From: Verrucosispora sp. NA02020
GTDB lineage: Bacteria; Actinomycetota; Actinomycetes; Mycobacteriales; Micromonosporaceae
NCBI RefSeq assembly: GCF_013364215.1
Contig: NZ_CP054923.1
Location: 6,324,001 to 6,388,000, forward strand
Direction: 5' to 3'
DNA length: 64,000 nt
This document shows, piece by piece, positions 52,602-64,000 of the stretch. Position 1 is the stretch's first letter, and each line of letters begins with the position of its first letter. The notes beneath the pieces were generated by a model. The model was not told the origin of the DNA. It saw only the letters and a list, made by a program, of their open reading frames with translations, and made no database searches. The translations under genes and the position numbers were made by a program.

Positions 52602-53072
52602 TTACCAGCGGTAGTGCGCGAAGGCCTTGTTGGACTCCGCCATCTTGTGCGTGTCCTCGCGCCGCTTGACGGCGGCACCGAGGCCGTTGCTCGCGTCCAG
52701 CAGCTCGTTCATCAGCCGCTCGACCATGGTCTTCTCCCGGCGGGCCTTGGAGTAGGTCACCAGCCAGCGCAGGCCGAGGGTGGTCGCCCGGGCCGGACGG
52801 ACCTCGACCGGCACCTGGTAGGTCGCGCCACCGACACGGCGGCTGCGGACCTCGAGAGTCGGCTTGACGTTGTCCATCGCGCGCTTGAGCGTGACGACCG
52901 GGTCGGTGCCGGACTTCTCCCGGCAGCCCTCCAGGGCCGCGTACACGATGCGCTCGGCGAGCTGGCGCTTGCCGCGCAGGAGGATCTTGTTCACCAGCTG
53001 GGTGACCAACGGCGAGTTGTACACCGGGTCAGCGACCAGCGGCTTCCGCGGAGCGGGTCCCTTACGCGGCAT
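52602..53072 (-). CDS. rpsG: Small ribosomal subunit protein S7
   Basis: A 156-residue S7, [20 protein letters not shown] at the start and [14 protein letters not shown] at the end. It starts assembly of the 30S head and lies at the E site. The ATG is one base after the rpsL stop; the longer frame belongs to the rpsL region. Confidence 0.99.
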   Translation of the reverse strand: MPRKGPAPRKPLVADPVYNSPLVTQLVNKILLRGKRQLAERIVYAALEGCREKSGTDPVVTLKRAMDNVKPTLEVRSRRVGGATYQVPVEVRPARATTLGLRWLVTYSKARREKTMVERLMNELLDASNGLGAAVKRREDTHKMAESNKAFAHYRW

Positions 53073-53073
53073 G

Positions 53074-53448
53074 TCAGCTCTTCTCCTTCTTGGCGCCGTA
53101 GCGGCTGCGCGCCTGCTTGCGGTTACGGACACCCTGGGTGTCCAGCGAACCGCGGACGATCTTGTAACGCACACCGGGGAGGTCCTTCACCCGGCCGCCA
53201 CGGACGAGCACGATCGAGTGCTCCTGCAGGTTGTGACCCACGCCCGGGATGTAGGCGGTCACCTCGATCTGGCTGCTGAGCTTCACACGAGCGACCTTGC
53301 GCAGCGCGGAGTTCGGCTTCTTGGGAGTGGTGGTGTACACACGGGTGCACACGCCGCGCCGCTGAGGGGAACCCTTCAGCGCCGGGGTCTTGGTCTTGGT
53401 CGTCTTGGCCTGTCGGCCCTTGCGGACCAGCTGCTGGATCGTGGGCAC
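53074..53448 (-). CDS. rpsL: Small ribosomal subunit protein S12
   Basis: A 124-residue S12. The GTG start at 53446-53448 gives [12 protein letters not shown] and is preceded by GGAG 7 bases upstream. Both streptomycin-determining loops are wild-type: [12 protein letters not shown] with K43, and [12 protein letters not shown] with K88. It is the first gene of the str group and has a leader of about 300 bases. Confidence 0.99.
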   Translation of the reverse strand: MPTIQQLVRKGRQAKTTKTKTPALKGSPQRRGVCTRVYTTTPKKPNSALRKVARVKLSSQIEVTAYIPGVGHNLQEHSIVLVRGGRVKDLPGVRYKIVRGSLDTQGVRNRKQARSRYGAKKEKS

Positions 53449-53556
53449 CGGGTTTCTCCGCTCCCTTCGGCCGCTCACGCGGCCGCGCTCGCTCGGTCGG
53501 CCTGATGACCGACCCTCCTACATTCCGACCAGGTCCACCTCGCGGTGGTCCCGGCA

Positions 53557-53576
53557 CCCGCGGTCGGGCGTGTCGC
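53557..53576 (-). promoter_or_regulatory. 20-bp leader motif shared with rpsJ (rpsL copy)
   Basis: The minus strand reads GCGACACGCCCGACCGCGGG, the same 20 bases as in the rpsJ leader. It begins 109 bases before the rpsL start codon, inside the transcribed leader if the promoter at 53753-53781 is used. Confidence 0.7.
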
Positions 53577-53752
53577 CCGAGCACGGTCCCGGTTCCGGTT
53601 CCGACGCTCACGCGGAGGTTCCGGGTTGTGTCACCGGCGCGCGGATCTCCGCCGCCGGGTCTTCTGGCTCAGTCGTGTCGCTGTTCGGATGCCGGTATCA
53701 CCGGATCCCGCGCACGCACGAGTTGCCCGGGCAAGCCCGGGCGCAAGGGGAA

Positions 53753-53781
53753 AGAGTACCTACCACAGCCGTGCAGGTCAA
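53753..53781 (-). promoter_or_regulatory. Promoter of the str operon (rpsL)
   Basis: On the minus strand TTGACC (53776-53781) and TACTCT (53753-53758) are separated by exactly 17 bases, a near-ideal housekeeping promoter for a high-GC actinobacterium. It drives rpsL-rpsG-fusA and perhaps tuf. Confidence 0.8.
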
Positions 53782-53963
53782 AACGGATGACCCGCCGGAC
53801 TTCTCACTGCTCGCCGGCCGGGCTCGTCACGCCTCACGCCTGTGATGGGCACCTACGGAGACAAGTGTACCGGCTCCGCCGGAAACCGGACCGGTAGCCC
53901 CTGGGCGGGACCGATCGGTATCCGGCGCTCGCCCGCTCGTCCCGACCCGACGTGGGCCGGATC

Positions 53964-54908
53964 TCAGGTCAGCGTCAGCAGCAGCGCCAGCCCCAGGCCC
54001 GACAGGCAGAGCAGAAGACCGGCACCACCGCAGCTGATCCCGGCGATCGCCACGCCACGGCCGGTGAACCGGACCGCCGGCGGTGCGGCCGGGCGGCGGA
54101 TCTGCCGGAGGCCGAGCAGGCCGGCCACCACGGCGCCGGCACCGGTCAGGCTGCCCAGCACGGCGAAGGCACCGGCGGCCCAGGCTCCCCCGCCCGTGCC
54201 TCCCCCGACCGCGCCGATGCAGATGGTCAGGAACGAGATCAGGATCGAGGTGATGCCGGCCACCAGCGAGCCGACCGCCAGCCCGGACGTGACCGGGGGT
54301 ACGTCCAGGTGCACGGTCGCGAACGGGGTACCGGGCACCGGCTCCACCCGTTTGGGCGGCCGGGGACGCTCCTGCGGCGGTGGACCGGCCGCCGGCCCAC
54401 CCCAGCCCGGCGGCGGGCCGGGAAACGGGGGCGGGCCGAACCCGGGGGCCCCGACCGGCGGCCTCGACTGCGGCGGGCCGAAGCCGGAGTGCCCGTACGG
54501 AGGGCCGGGCGGCGGCCCGAACGGTGCGGGGCCGAACCCGGGCGTGGGACCACCCGAGGCCGGTCCGAACGGTGGCGGTCCGAACCCGGGCGAGGAACCG
54601 CCCGAAACCGGTCCGGGGTCGGCGCCGACAGCGGGCGAGCCGGCCGGGTCGGCGCCGGCAGTCGGCGGTCCGGGCGGACTCGCCGGCGACGAGTCGGGGG
54701 CGGCACCGTGAGCGGACGGTCCGGACGGCGGAGTCTGCGGCGGAGGGGCGTCGGTCGGCGCGTACCCGGACGGGGATGGCGGGACGTGGGGCTCCGGTGC
54801 GGGCCCGGGTCGTGGCTGCTCCCCCGGTGCCGCCCCGGCCGCGTCGTCCGAGTGCCCGGACGTGGGCTGGGCGGACTCGCCGCCCTCGGCGCGCGCCGGT
54901 TCGGTCAC
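53964..54908 (-). CDS. Pro/Gly-rich protein with C-terminal DUF4190-type membrane domain
   Basis: A 314-residue protein. Residues 1-205 are almost entirely Pro, Gly, Ala and Ser, with repeated units such as PGFGPPPFGP and PTPGFGPAPFGP. The C-terminal part has two or three membrane helices (LAVGSLVAGITSILISFLTICIG; AGAFAVLGSLTGAGAVVAGLLGL; VAIAGISCGGAGLLLCLSGLGLALLL), the layout of the DUF4190 family. Its function is unknown. The start and the rpoC-side gene at 55016 are about 107 bases apart. Confidence 0.82.
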   Translation of the reverse strand: MTEPARAEGGESAQPTSGHSDDAAGAAPGEQPRPGPAPEPHVPPSPSGYAPTDAPPPQTPPSGPSAHGAAPDSSPASPPGPPTAGADPAGSPAVGADPGPVSGGSSPGFGPPPFGPASGGPTPGFGPAPFGPPPGPPYGHSGFGPPQSRPPVGAPGFGPPPFPGPPPGWGGPAAGPPPQERPRPPKRVEPVPGTPFATVHLDVPPVTSGLAVGSLVAGITSILISFLTICIGAVGGGTGGGAWAAGAFAVLGSLTGAGAVVAGLLGLRQIRRPAAPPAVRFTGRGVAIAGISCGGAGLLLCLSGLGLALLLTLT

Positions 54909-55015
54909 GGGATCTCCTCCTCATCGGCCGCGTCCACCGCCGTGCGACGGACACCGTCAGGCTACCGCCGCGAGTCAGCCCACCGTGCCCGGCGCGATGG
55001 CCACCTCGGGCCGGG

Positions 55016-55381
55016 TCAGTCGACGGTGGGAGCGAAGTCCTGCCCGTAGGGCGCCTCGGCGAGCCGGACCACACCGATCACCAGCAGCGCCACCACGCTC
55101 ACCGCGACCAGTACCAACCCCGTCCAGGCCAGTCGTTCGCCGCGACGCAGCCAGGCCGCACCGGTCAGGAAACCACCTGACGCGTACGCCTCCCGGCGCG
55201 CCTGCCGGGCCAGGTGCAGCGCGACCGTCGCGGGGACCACCCCGCCCAGCAGCAGGCCGGTCATCGCCCCCATCAGCCCGAGCGCGAACACCGCGCGAGC
55301 CTTGGTGGCCCGGACCGGATCGGGGTCGAGCGGATGACGTGGCGCCGACTCGGTCGGTGCCGGTCCGGGTGCGATCGTCAT
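55016..55381 (-). CDS. Small two-helix membrane protein of unknown function
   Basis: A 121-residue protein with a Pro/Arg-rich N-terminus (MTIAPGPAPTESAPRHPLDP) and two hydrophobic helices (AVFALGLMGAMTGLLLGGVVPATVAL and LAWTGLVLVAVSVVALLVIGVVRL). The ATG at 55379-55381 is used; a longer frame exists but runs into the rpoC terminator. It lies between the rpoC terminator and the DUF4190-type gene, probably in one unit with the latter. I recognise no named family. Confidence 0.75.
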   Translation of the reverse strand: MTIAPGPAPTESAPRHPLDPDPVRATKARAVFALGLMGAMTGLLLGGVVPATVALHLARQARREAYASGGFLTGAAWLRRGERLAWTGLVLVAVSVVALLVIGVVRLAEAPYGQDFAPTVD

Positions 55382-55439
55382 GAGCACATGATGCCTGCCC
55401 GGGCCGCGCCGCGCGCCGCAGCGGCGGGTACGGACACGA

Positions 55440-55469
55440 GGAGGCCCCCGGCAGATGCCGGGGGCCTCC
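55440..55469 (-). terminator. rpoC terminator hairpin
   Basis: A perfect 13-bp stem, GGAGGCCCCCGGC at 55440-55452 with its complement at 55457-55469 and a 4-base loop AGAT, begins 14 bases after the rpoC stop. A clear end for the rpoBC transcript. Confidence 0.88.
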
Positions 55470-55483
55470 CACGTCACACGGTC

Positions 55484-59371
<3,888 letters not shown>

Positions 59372-59473
59372 GTTCATTCCCTCACACGTCGCTTGTTGCG
59401 CTAGCAGCTGACCGGGTCCGGGCCCGGGACGGGGTGACCTCCGAAGGGGCCGCCCCGTCACCGGACCGCAACG

Positions 59474-62400
59474 TCACACTTCCTCGACCGAGCTCGGCTC
59501 GCGCCGGGAAAGGTCGATACCCAGCTCCTCCGCGGCCCGGAAGACCTCGTCGTCGGTCTCGCGCATCTCCAGGGCCACACCGTCGCTGGAGAGCACCTCG
59601 ACATTGAGGCACAGCGACTGCAGCTCCTTGAGCAGCACCTTGAACGACTCGGGAATGCCCGGCTCGGGGATGTTCTCGCCCTTGACGATCGCCTCGTAGA
59701 CCTTGACCCGGCCCAGGACGTCGTCGGACTTGATCGTCAGCAGCTCCTGCAGGGCGTACGCGGCACCGTAGGCCTGCATCGCCCAGCACTCCATCTCACC
59801 GAAGCGCTGGCCACCGAACTGCGCCTTACCACCCAACGGCTGCTGCGTGATCATCGAGTACGGACCGGTCGACCGTGCGTGGATCTTGTCGTCGACCAGG
59901 TGGTTGAGCTTCAGGATGTAGATGTAGCCGACCGCGATCGGGTCCGGCAGCGGCTCGCCGGAGCGACCGTCGAACAGCTGCGCCTTACCGCTGGCACCGA
60001 TCAGCTGGTTGCCGTCCCGGTTGGGCAGGGTCGACGCGAGCAGACCGGAGATCTCCTCCTCGCGGGCACCGTCGAAGACCGGCGTGGCCACGTTGGTGTC
60101 CGGCTCGGACTCGTCCGCACCGATCCCCTGGAGCTGACGCTTCCACTCCGCGTCGTCGCCGTCGACCTTCCAACCGGTCTTGGCCACCCAGCCCAGGTGG
60201 GTCTCGAGTACCTGGCCGATGTTCATCCGGCTCGGCACACCCAGCGGGTTGAGCACGATGTCGACCGGGGTGCCGTCCTCCAGGAACGGCATGTCCTCGA
60301 CCGGCAGGATCTTGGAGATGACGCCCTTGTTGCCGTGCCGGCCGGCGAGCTTGTCGCCGTCCTGGATCTTCCGCTTCTGGGCGACGTAGACCCGGACCAG
60401 CTCGTTGACGCCCGGCGGCAGTTCGTCGCCGTCCTCGCGGGAGAAGGTACGCACGCCGATGACCGTGCCGGTCTCACCGTGCGGCACCTTCAGCGAGGTG
60501 TCCCGGACCTCACGCGCCTTCTCACCGAAGATCGCGCGGAGCAGCCGCTCCTCCGGAGTCAGCTCGGTCTCGCCCTTCGGGGTGACCTTGCCGACCAGGA
60601 TGTCGCCGGGGACGACCTCGGCACCGATCCGGATGATCCCGCGCTCGTCGAGGTCGGCGAGCATCTCCTCGCTGACGTTCGGGATGTCGCGGGTGATCTC
60701 CTCCGGGCCGAGCTTGGTGTCCCGCGCGTCGACCTCGTGCTCCTCGATGTGGATCGAGGTGAGCACGTCCTGCTGTACGAGGCGCTGCGACAGGATGATC
60801 GCGTCCTCGTAGTTGTGGCCCTCCCAGCACATGAACGCCACGAGCAGGTTGCGCCCGAGCGCCATCTCGCCCTCGTCGGTGCACGGCCCGTCGGCGACCA
60901 CCTGGCCGGCCTCGACCCGGTCACCCTCGAAGACGACCGGCTTCTGGTTGACGCAGGAGCCGGCGTTGGAGCGGCGGAACTTGTGCAGGAGGTACGTCCG
61001 GCGGTGGCCGTCGTCCTGGTGGACGGTGATGTAGTCGGCGCAGAGGTCCTCGACCACGCCACCGACCTCGGCCACCACCACGTCACCGGCGTCGACCGCG
61101 GCACGGTACTCCATGCCGGTGCCGACCAGCGGCGACTCCGCCTTGACCAGCGGGACCGCCTGACGCTGCATGTTGGCGCCCATCAGGGCCCGGTTCGCGT
61201 CGTCGTGCTCCAGGAACGGGATCATCGCGGTCGCGACCGAGGTCATCTGCCTCGGCGACACGTCCATGTAGTCCACCGCACCCGGCGCGACGTCCTCGGT
61301 CTCGCCGCCCTTACGGCGGACCAGGACGCGGTCCTCGGCGAACGTGCCGTCGGCCCGCAGCGGCGCGTTGGCCTGCGCCTTGACGAACCGGTCCTCCTCG
61401 TCCGCGGTCAGGTAGTCGATCTGGTCGGTGACCCGACCGTCGACGACCTTCCGGTACGGCGTCTCGATGAAGCCGAACGGGTTGACCCGGGCGAAGGTGG
61501 ACAGCGCGCCGATCAGACCGATGTTCGGGCCTTCCGGCGTCTCGATCGGGCACATCCGGCCGTAGTGGGACGGGTGCACGTCGCGGACCTCGAAGCCGGC
61601 CCGCTCCCGGGACAGACCACCCGGGCCGAGCGCGCTCAGCCGACGCCGGTGGGTCAGGCCCGCCAGCGGGTTGGTCTGGTCCATGAACTGGGACAGCTGC
61701 GAGGTGCCGAAGAACTCCCGGATCGCGGCGACCACGGGGCGGATGTTGATCAGGGTCTGCGGCGTGATCGCCTCGACGTCCTGAGTCGTCATCCGCTCGC
61801 GGACGACCCGCTCCATCCGGGACAGACCGACCCGAACCTGGTTCTGGATCAGCTCGCCCACGGTACGCAGGCGCCGGTTGCCGAAGTGGTCGATGTCGTC
61901 GGCCTCGTAGCCCTCCTCACCGGCGTGCAGCCGGCAGAGGTACTCCACGGTGGCGACGATGTCGTCCTCGGTCAGCGTGCCGGTGGTGATCGGCACGCTC
62001 ACTTCGAGCTTCTTGTTGAACTTGTACCGACCGACCTTGGCGACGTCGTACCGCTTCGGGTTGAAGAAGAGGTTGTCGAGCAGGGTCTGGGCGTTCTCGC
62101 GGGTCGGCGGCTCGCCAGGGCGCAACTTCCGGTAGATGTCGAGTAGCGCCTCGTCCTGGCCGGCGATGTGGTCCTTCTCGAGCGTGGTCATCATCAGCTC
62201 GGACCAGCCGAACTTCTCGCGGATCCGCTCGGCCGACCATCCGACGGCCTTGAGCAGGACCGTGACGGCCTGCCGACGCTTACGGTCGATGCGTACGCCG
62301 ACCGTGTCGCGCTTGTCGATGTCGAACTCCAGCCAGGCACCCCGGCTGGGGATGACCTTGACGCTGGAGAGGTCGCGGTCGGAGGTCTTGTCCGGCTGCT

Positions 62401-62905
62401 TGTCGAAGTAGACGCCCGGCGAGCGGACGAGCTGGCTGACCACGACGCGCTCGGTGCCGTTGATGATGAAGGTGCCCTTCGGCGTCATCATCGGGAAGTC
62501 ACCCATGAACACCGTCTGGCTCTTGATCTCGCCGGTGGTGTTGTTGGTGAACTCCGCGGTCACGAAGAGCGGCGCGCAGTAGGTCAGGTCCTTCTCCTTG
62601 CACTCCTCGATCGAGGCCTTGACCTCGTCGAAGCGCGGTGCCGAGAAGGAAAGCGACATGGTGCCAGAGAAGTCCTCAATGGGACTGATCTCGTCGAGGA
62701 TTTCCGCGAGACCCGAGCGTGCGTGCGGGTCGTCCGCCGACCGGCCCTGCCAACCCTCGTTGCCGACGAGCCAGTCGAAGGACTCGTTCTGAATGGCAAG
62801 GAGGTTGGGGACCTCGAGGTGTTCGGTGATCCGACCGAAGGAAACTCGGCGGGGAGCGAATGCGCTCGACGTACGACTGGTCTTCGCAGGGCGGGAAGCT
62901 GCCAA
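59474..62905 (-). CDS. rpoB: RNA polymerase beta subunit
   Basis: A 1143-residue beta subunit with a TTG start (62903-62905; reads [18 protein letters not shown]) and AAGGA 7 bases upstream. The longer frame adds 35 residues read from the leader and is rejected. The rifampicin region (about residues 397-425) reads [20 protein letters not shown] then [12 protein letters not shown]. Relative to E. coli it has T at 518, A at 522 and R at 527, while D516, H526 and S531 are unchanged. Switch and flap regions look normal. It is first in rpoBC. Confidence 0.98.
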   Translation of the reverse strand: MAASRPAKTSRTSSAFAPRRVSFGRITEHLEVPNLLAIQNESFDWLVGNEGWQGRSADDPHARSGLAEILDEISPIEDFSGTMSLSFSAPRFDEVKASIEECKEKDLTYCAPLFVTAEFTNNTTGEIKSQTVFMGDFPMMTPKGTFIINGTERVVVSQLVRSPGVYFDKQPDKTSDRDLSSVKVIPSRGAWLEFDIDKRDTVGVRIDRKRRQAVTVLLKAVGWSAERIREKFGWSELMMTTLEKDHIAGQDEALLDIYRKLRPGEPPTRENAQTLLDNLFFNPKRYDVAKVGRYKFNKKLEVSVPITTGTLTEDDIVATVEYLCRLHAGEEGYEADDIDHFGNRRLRTVGELIQNQVRVGLSRMERVVRERMTTQDVEAITPQTLINIRPVVAAIREFFGTSQLSQFMDQTNPLAGLTHRRRLSALGPGGLSRERAGFEVRDVHPSHYGRMCPIETPEGPNIGLIGALSTFARVNPFGFIETPYRKVVDGRVTDQIDYLTADEEDRFVKAQANAPLRADGTFAEDRVLVRRKGGETEDVAPGAVDYMDVSPRQMTSVATAMIPFLEHDDANRALMGANMQRQAVPLVKAESPLVGTGMEYRAAVDAGDVVVAEVGGVVEDLCADYITVHQDDGHRRTYLLHKFRRSNAGSCVNQKPVVFEGDRVEAGQVVADGPCTDEGEMALGRNLLVAFMCWEGHNYEDAIILSQRLVQQDVLTSIHIEEHEVDARDTKLGPEEITRDIPNVSEEMLADLDERGIIRIGAEVVPGDILVGKVTPKGETELTPEERLLRAIFGEKAREVRDTSLKVPHGETGTVIGVRTFSREDGDELPPGVNELVRVYVAQKRKIQDGDKLAGRHGNKGVISKILPVEDMPFLEDGTPVDIVLNPLGVPSRMNIGQVLETHLGWVAKTGWKVDGDDAEWKRQLQGIGADESEPDTNVATPVFDGAREEEISGLLASTLPNRDGNQLIGASGKAQLFDGRSGEPLPDPIAVGYIYILKLNHLVDDKIHARSTGPYSMITQQPLGGKAQFGGQRFGEMECWAMQAYGAAYALQELLTIKSDDVLGRVKVYEAIVKGENIPEPGIPESFKVLLKELQSLCLNVEVLSSDGVALEMRETDDEVFRAAEELGIDLSRREPSSVEEV

Positions 62906-63384
62906 GATGCGTCCTTCCGAGGACCGGTGCTGCAGAACGGCTGGTACGCGTGCACTCCAATGACCCCACCAGAAAATATCCACAAACGGACATTTCCGAG
63001 CAGGGGTCAAGTCGGAAGGCAGCGCAAACTAGCAGTGTAGCCGAGAGGCTAACCGCTGTCCAGCCCACCCCGCAGGAAGTTGCGGAACGAGCCTCGGGAC
63101 CCTGGAAACGGGTCACACCGGGCCGCTCGGAACGCAACGTCCCTGCCGGGCCGCCCAGATGTCTGCGGCGGTGGTGCTGCCGCTTCATACCCAGCCGGTG
63201 GCCGTCGCAAGCGCGGAAGGTCTTGCTGATGTCAGCGTGCCTGGGAGTCCATGGTCGCGTCAAGGCCCGGTGCCGCCATCCGACGGTCTTTCCCACCCAC
63301 GGGCGAAACCACTGCCGTTCGGGCCCGCGCCCGCCGCGATGCACACGCCCTGCTCATGACCGGTTCCGGGCAGTGAAACCACAC
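62906..63384 (-). promoter_or_regulatory. rpoB leader and upstream region
   Basis: No gene lies between the rplL terminator and rpoB. The promoter at 63034-63062 gives a leader of about 120 bases. A TTGACC at 63005-63010 within the leader has no matching -10 box. The upstream 300 bases (63063-63384) show nothing I can name. Confidence 0.5.
63034..63062 (-). promoter_or_regulatory. Promoter of rpoBC
   Basis: On the minus strand TGGACA (63057-63062) and TACACT (63034-63039) are separated by exactly 17 bases. This is a strong housekeeping-type promoter and shows that rpoBC need not depend on read-through from rplJL. Confidence 0.8.
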
Positions 63385-63421
63385 GGCGGGCGCCGATCCG
63401 AGATCCGGATCGTCGCCCGCC
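63385..63421 (-). terminator. rplL terminator hairpin
   Basis: The stem pairs GGCGGGCG (63385-63392) with CGCCCGCC (63414-63421) and, after one mismatch, CGATCCG (63394-63400) with CGGATCG (63406-63412), around a 5-base loop. It lies 55 bases after the rplL stop and should end the rplJL transcript. Confidence 0.8.
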
Positions 63422-63476
63422 GCGATGTGGGTGTGCCCCGGCTCACGTGAGCCGGTACGCCCGGGTGAGGCTCAGG

Positions 63477-63863
63477 TCACTTGAGGGTGACCTTGGCGCC
63501 CTCGCCCTCCAGCTTGGCCTTGGCCTTGTCGGCGGCCTCCTTGTTGACCTTCTCGAGGATCGCCTTCGGCGCGGCCTCGACCAGGTCCTTGGCCTCCTTG
63601 AGGCCCAGGCCGGTCAGCTCACGCACGACCTTGATGACCTGGATCTTCTTGCCACCGTCGGCGTCGAGGATGACGTCGAACTCGTCCTTCTCCGGCTCGG
63701 CCTCGGCGGCAGCGCCACCCTGGGCCGGGCCCGCCGCCATCGCGACCGGGGCGGCGGCGGTGACCTCGAAGGTCTCCTCGAACTGCTTCACGAACTCGGA
63801 GAGCTCGATCAGCGTCATCTCCTTGAACGCGTCGAGCAGCTCTTCGGTGCTGAGCTTCGCCAT
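63477..63863 (-). CDS. rplL: Large ribosomal subunit protein L7/L12
   Basis: A 128-residue stalk protein. The N-terminal dimerisation part is [30 protein letters not shown], followed by an Ala/Gly hinge, and the factor-binding C-terminal domain [30 protein letters not shown]. Four or more copies bind to L10. It follows rplJ by 53 bases. Confidence 0.99.
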   Translation of the reverse strand: MAKLSTEELLDAFKEMTLIELSEFVKQFEETFEVTAAAPVAMAAGPAQGGAAAEAEPEKDEFDVILDADGGKKIQVIKVVRELTGLGLKEAKDLVEAAPKAILEKVNKEAADKAKAKLEGEGAKVTLK

Positions 63864-63916
63864 ATCTGGCGTCCTTTCTGAATGGTTAACTAAGAACGTG
63901 GGTGCGCCGCGCGGCC

Positions 63917-64000
63917 TCAGGCCGCCTCGGCGCCCTCCTGCTCACGCTTCTTGTCCTGCAGGGCGGCCGCCAGACGGGCGGTCTTCGACAGCGGGGCCTG
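63917..64000 (-). CDS. rplJ: Large ribosomal subunit protein L10, C-terminal end only
   Basis: Only the last 27 codons and the stop are in the window, reading [20 protein letters not shown] then QEGAEAA. The position directly upstream of rplL and the helical C-terminus that carries L7/L12 dimers identify it as L10. The rest lies beyond the right edge. Confidence 0.85.
   Translation of the reverse strand, partial: QAPLSKTARLAAALQDKKREQEGAEAA

Larger units (their letters stand above)
53449..53963 (-). promoter_or_regulatory. rpsL upstream region: long leader and promoter
   Basis: No gene lies in these 515 bases. A strong promoter sits at 53753-53781 (listed separately), leaving a leader of about 300 bases. 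The leader holds GCCCGGGC repeats near 53725-53740, GAACCTCCG near 53615, and the 20-bp motif at 53557-53576. A second -10-like TACACT occurs at 53864-53869 without a good -35 box. Confidence 0.6.

Overview
The window is about 64 kb of very GC-rich actinobacterial chromosome. A four-gene conservon, a TPP-riboswitch thiamine operon with thiO, F420-type enzymes, GTG/TTG starts with GGAGG ribosome sites and the fused str/S10/spc/alpha ribosomal region all fit Micromonosporaceae, most likely Micromonospora or a close relative. That assignment is inference; no rRNA gene is present. I see no tRNA, CRISPR array, insertion sequence, transposase, integrase or prophage gene.

Layout. Positions 1-4162 (minus) hold a conservon: histidine-kinase-like CvnA, roadblock CvnB, DUF742 CvnC and the start of the GTPase CvnD. 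Facing away from it is an orphan amino-acid-type binding lipoprotein (4610-5791). Positions 5798-10096 hold a NitT/TauT-type ABC importer split over two divergent units, with an F420-dependent luciferase-like oxidoreductase and a small cupin after the ATPase gene. A polytopic membrane protein with a very long disordered tail follows (10165-12714).

Positions 12727-19115 (minus) form one thiamine operon read as thiE-thiO-thiS-thiG-(second ThiE-like gene)-thiD-thiC. It has a clear promoter and a TPP riboswitch. Two 58-bp repeats in opposite orientation lie in it: one just upstream of the promoter, the other exactly at the thiE/thiO junction, where it supplies the thiE stop codon and the thiO N-terminus. 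A 23-bp perfect inverted repeat sits between the second ThiE-like gene and thiD.

Positions 19442-25240 encode a secreted 1932-residue protein with ThuA, sugar-dehydrogenase, PKD, CBM6, laminin-like, Ig-like and FIMAH modules. Then come an aldo/keto reductase, an ABC-F ATPase, an RsmC-like methyltransferase and a single-pass membrane protein.

From 29964 to the end nearly everything is minus strand and core information processing. Read in transcription order from the right edge: rplJ (partial)-rplL; rpoB-rpoC; two small membrane-protein genes; rpsL-rpsG-fusA-tuf; rpsJ to rplB, rpsS to rpsQ and rplN to rplO (S10 and spc); secY-adk-map; a DUF1707 gene; infA-rpmJ-rpsM-rpsK-rpsD-rpoA-rplQ; truA. 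Several promoters (rpoB, rpsL, rpsJ, infA) and intrinsic-terminator-like hairpins can be placed directly on the sequence. The most interesting leads are the repeat-remodelled thiE/thiO junction, the paired divergent ThiE paralogues, a 20-bp motif shared by the rpsL and rpsJ leaders, the divergent conservon/binding-protein pair, the ABC/F420/cupin island, and lineage-type substitutions in the RpoB rifampicin region.
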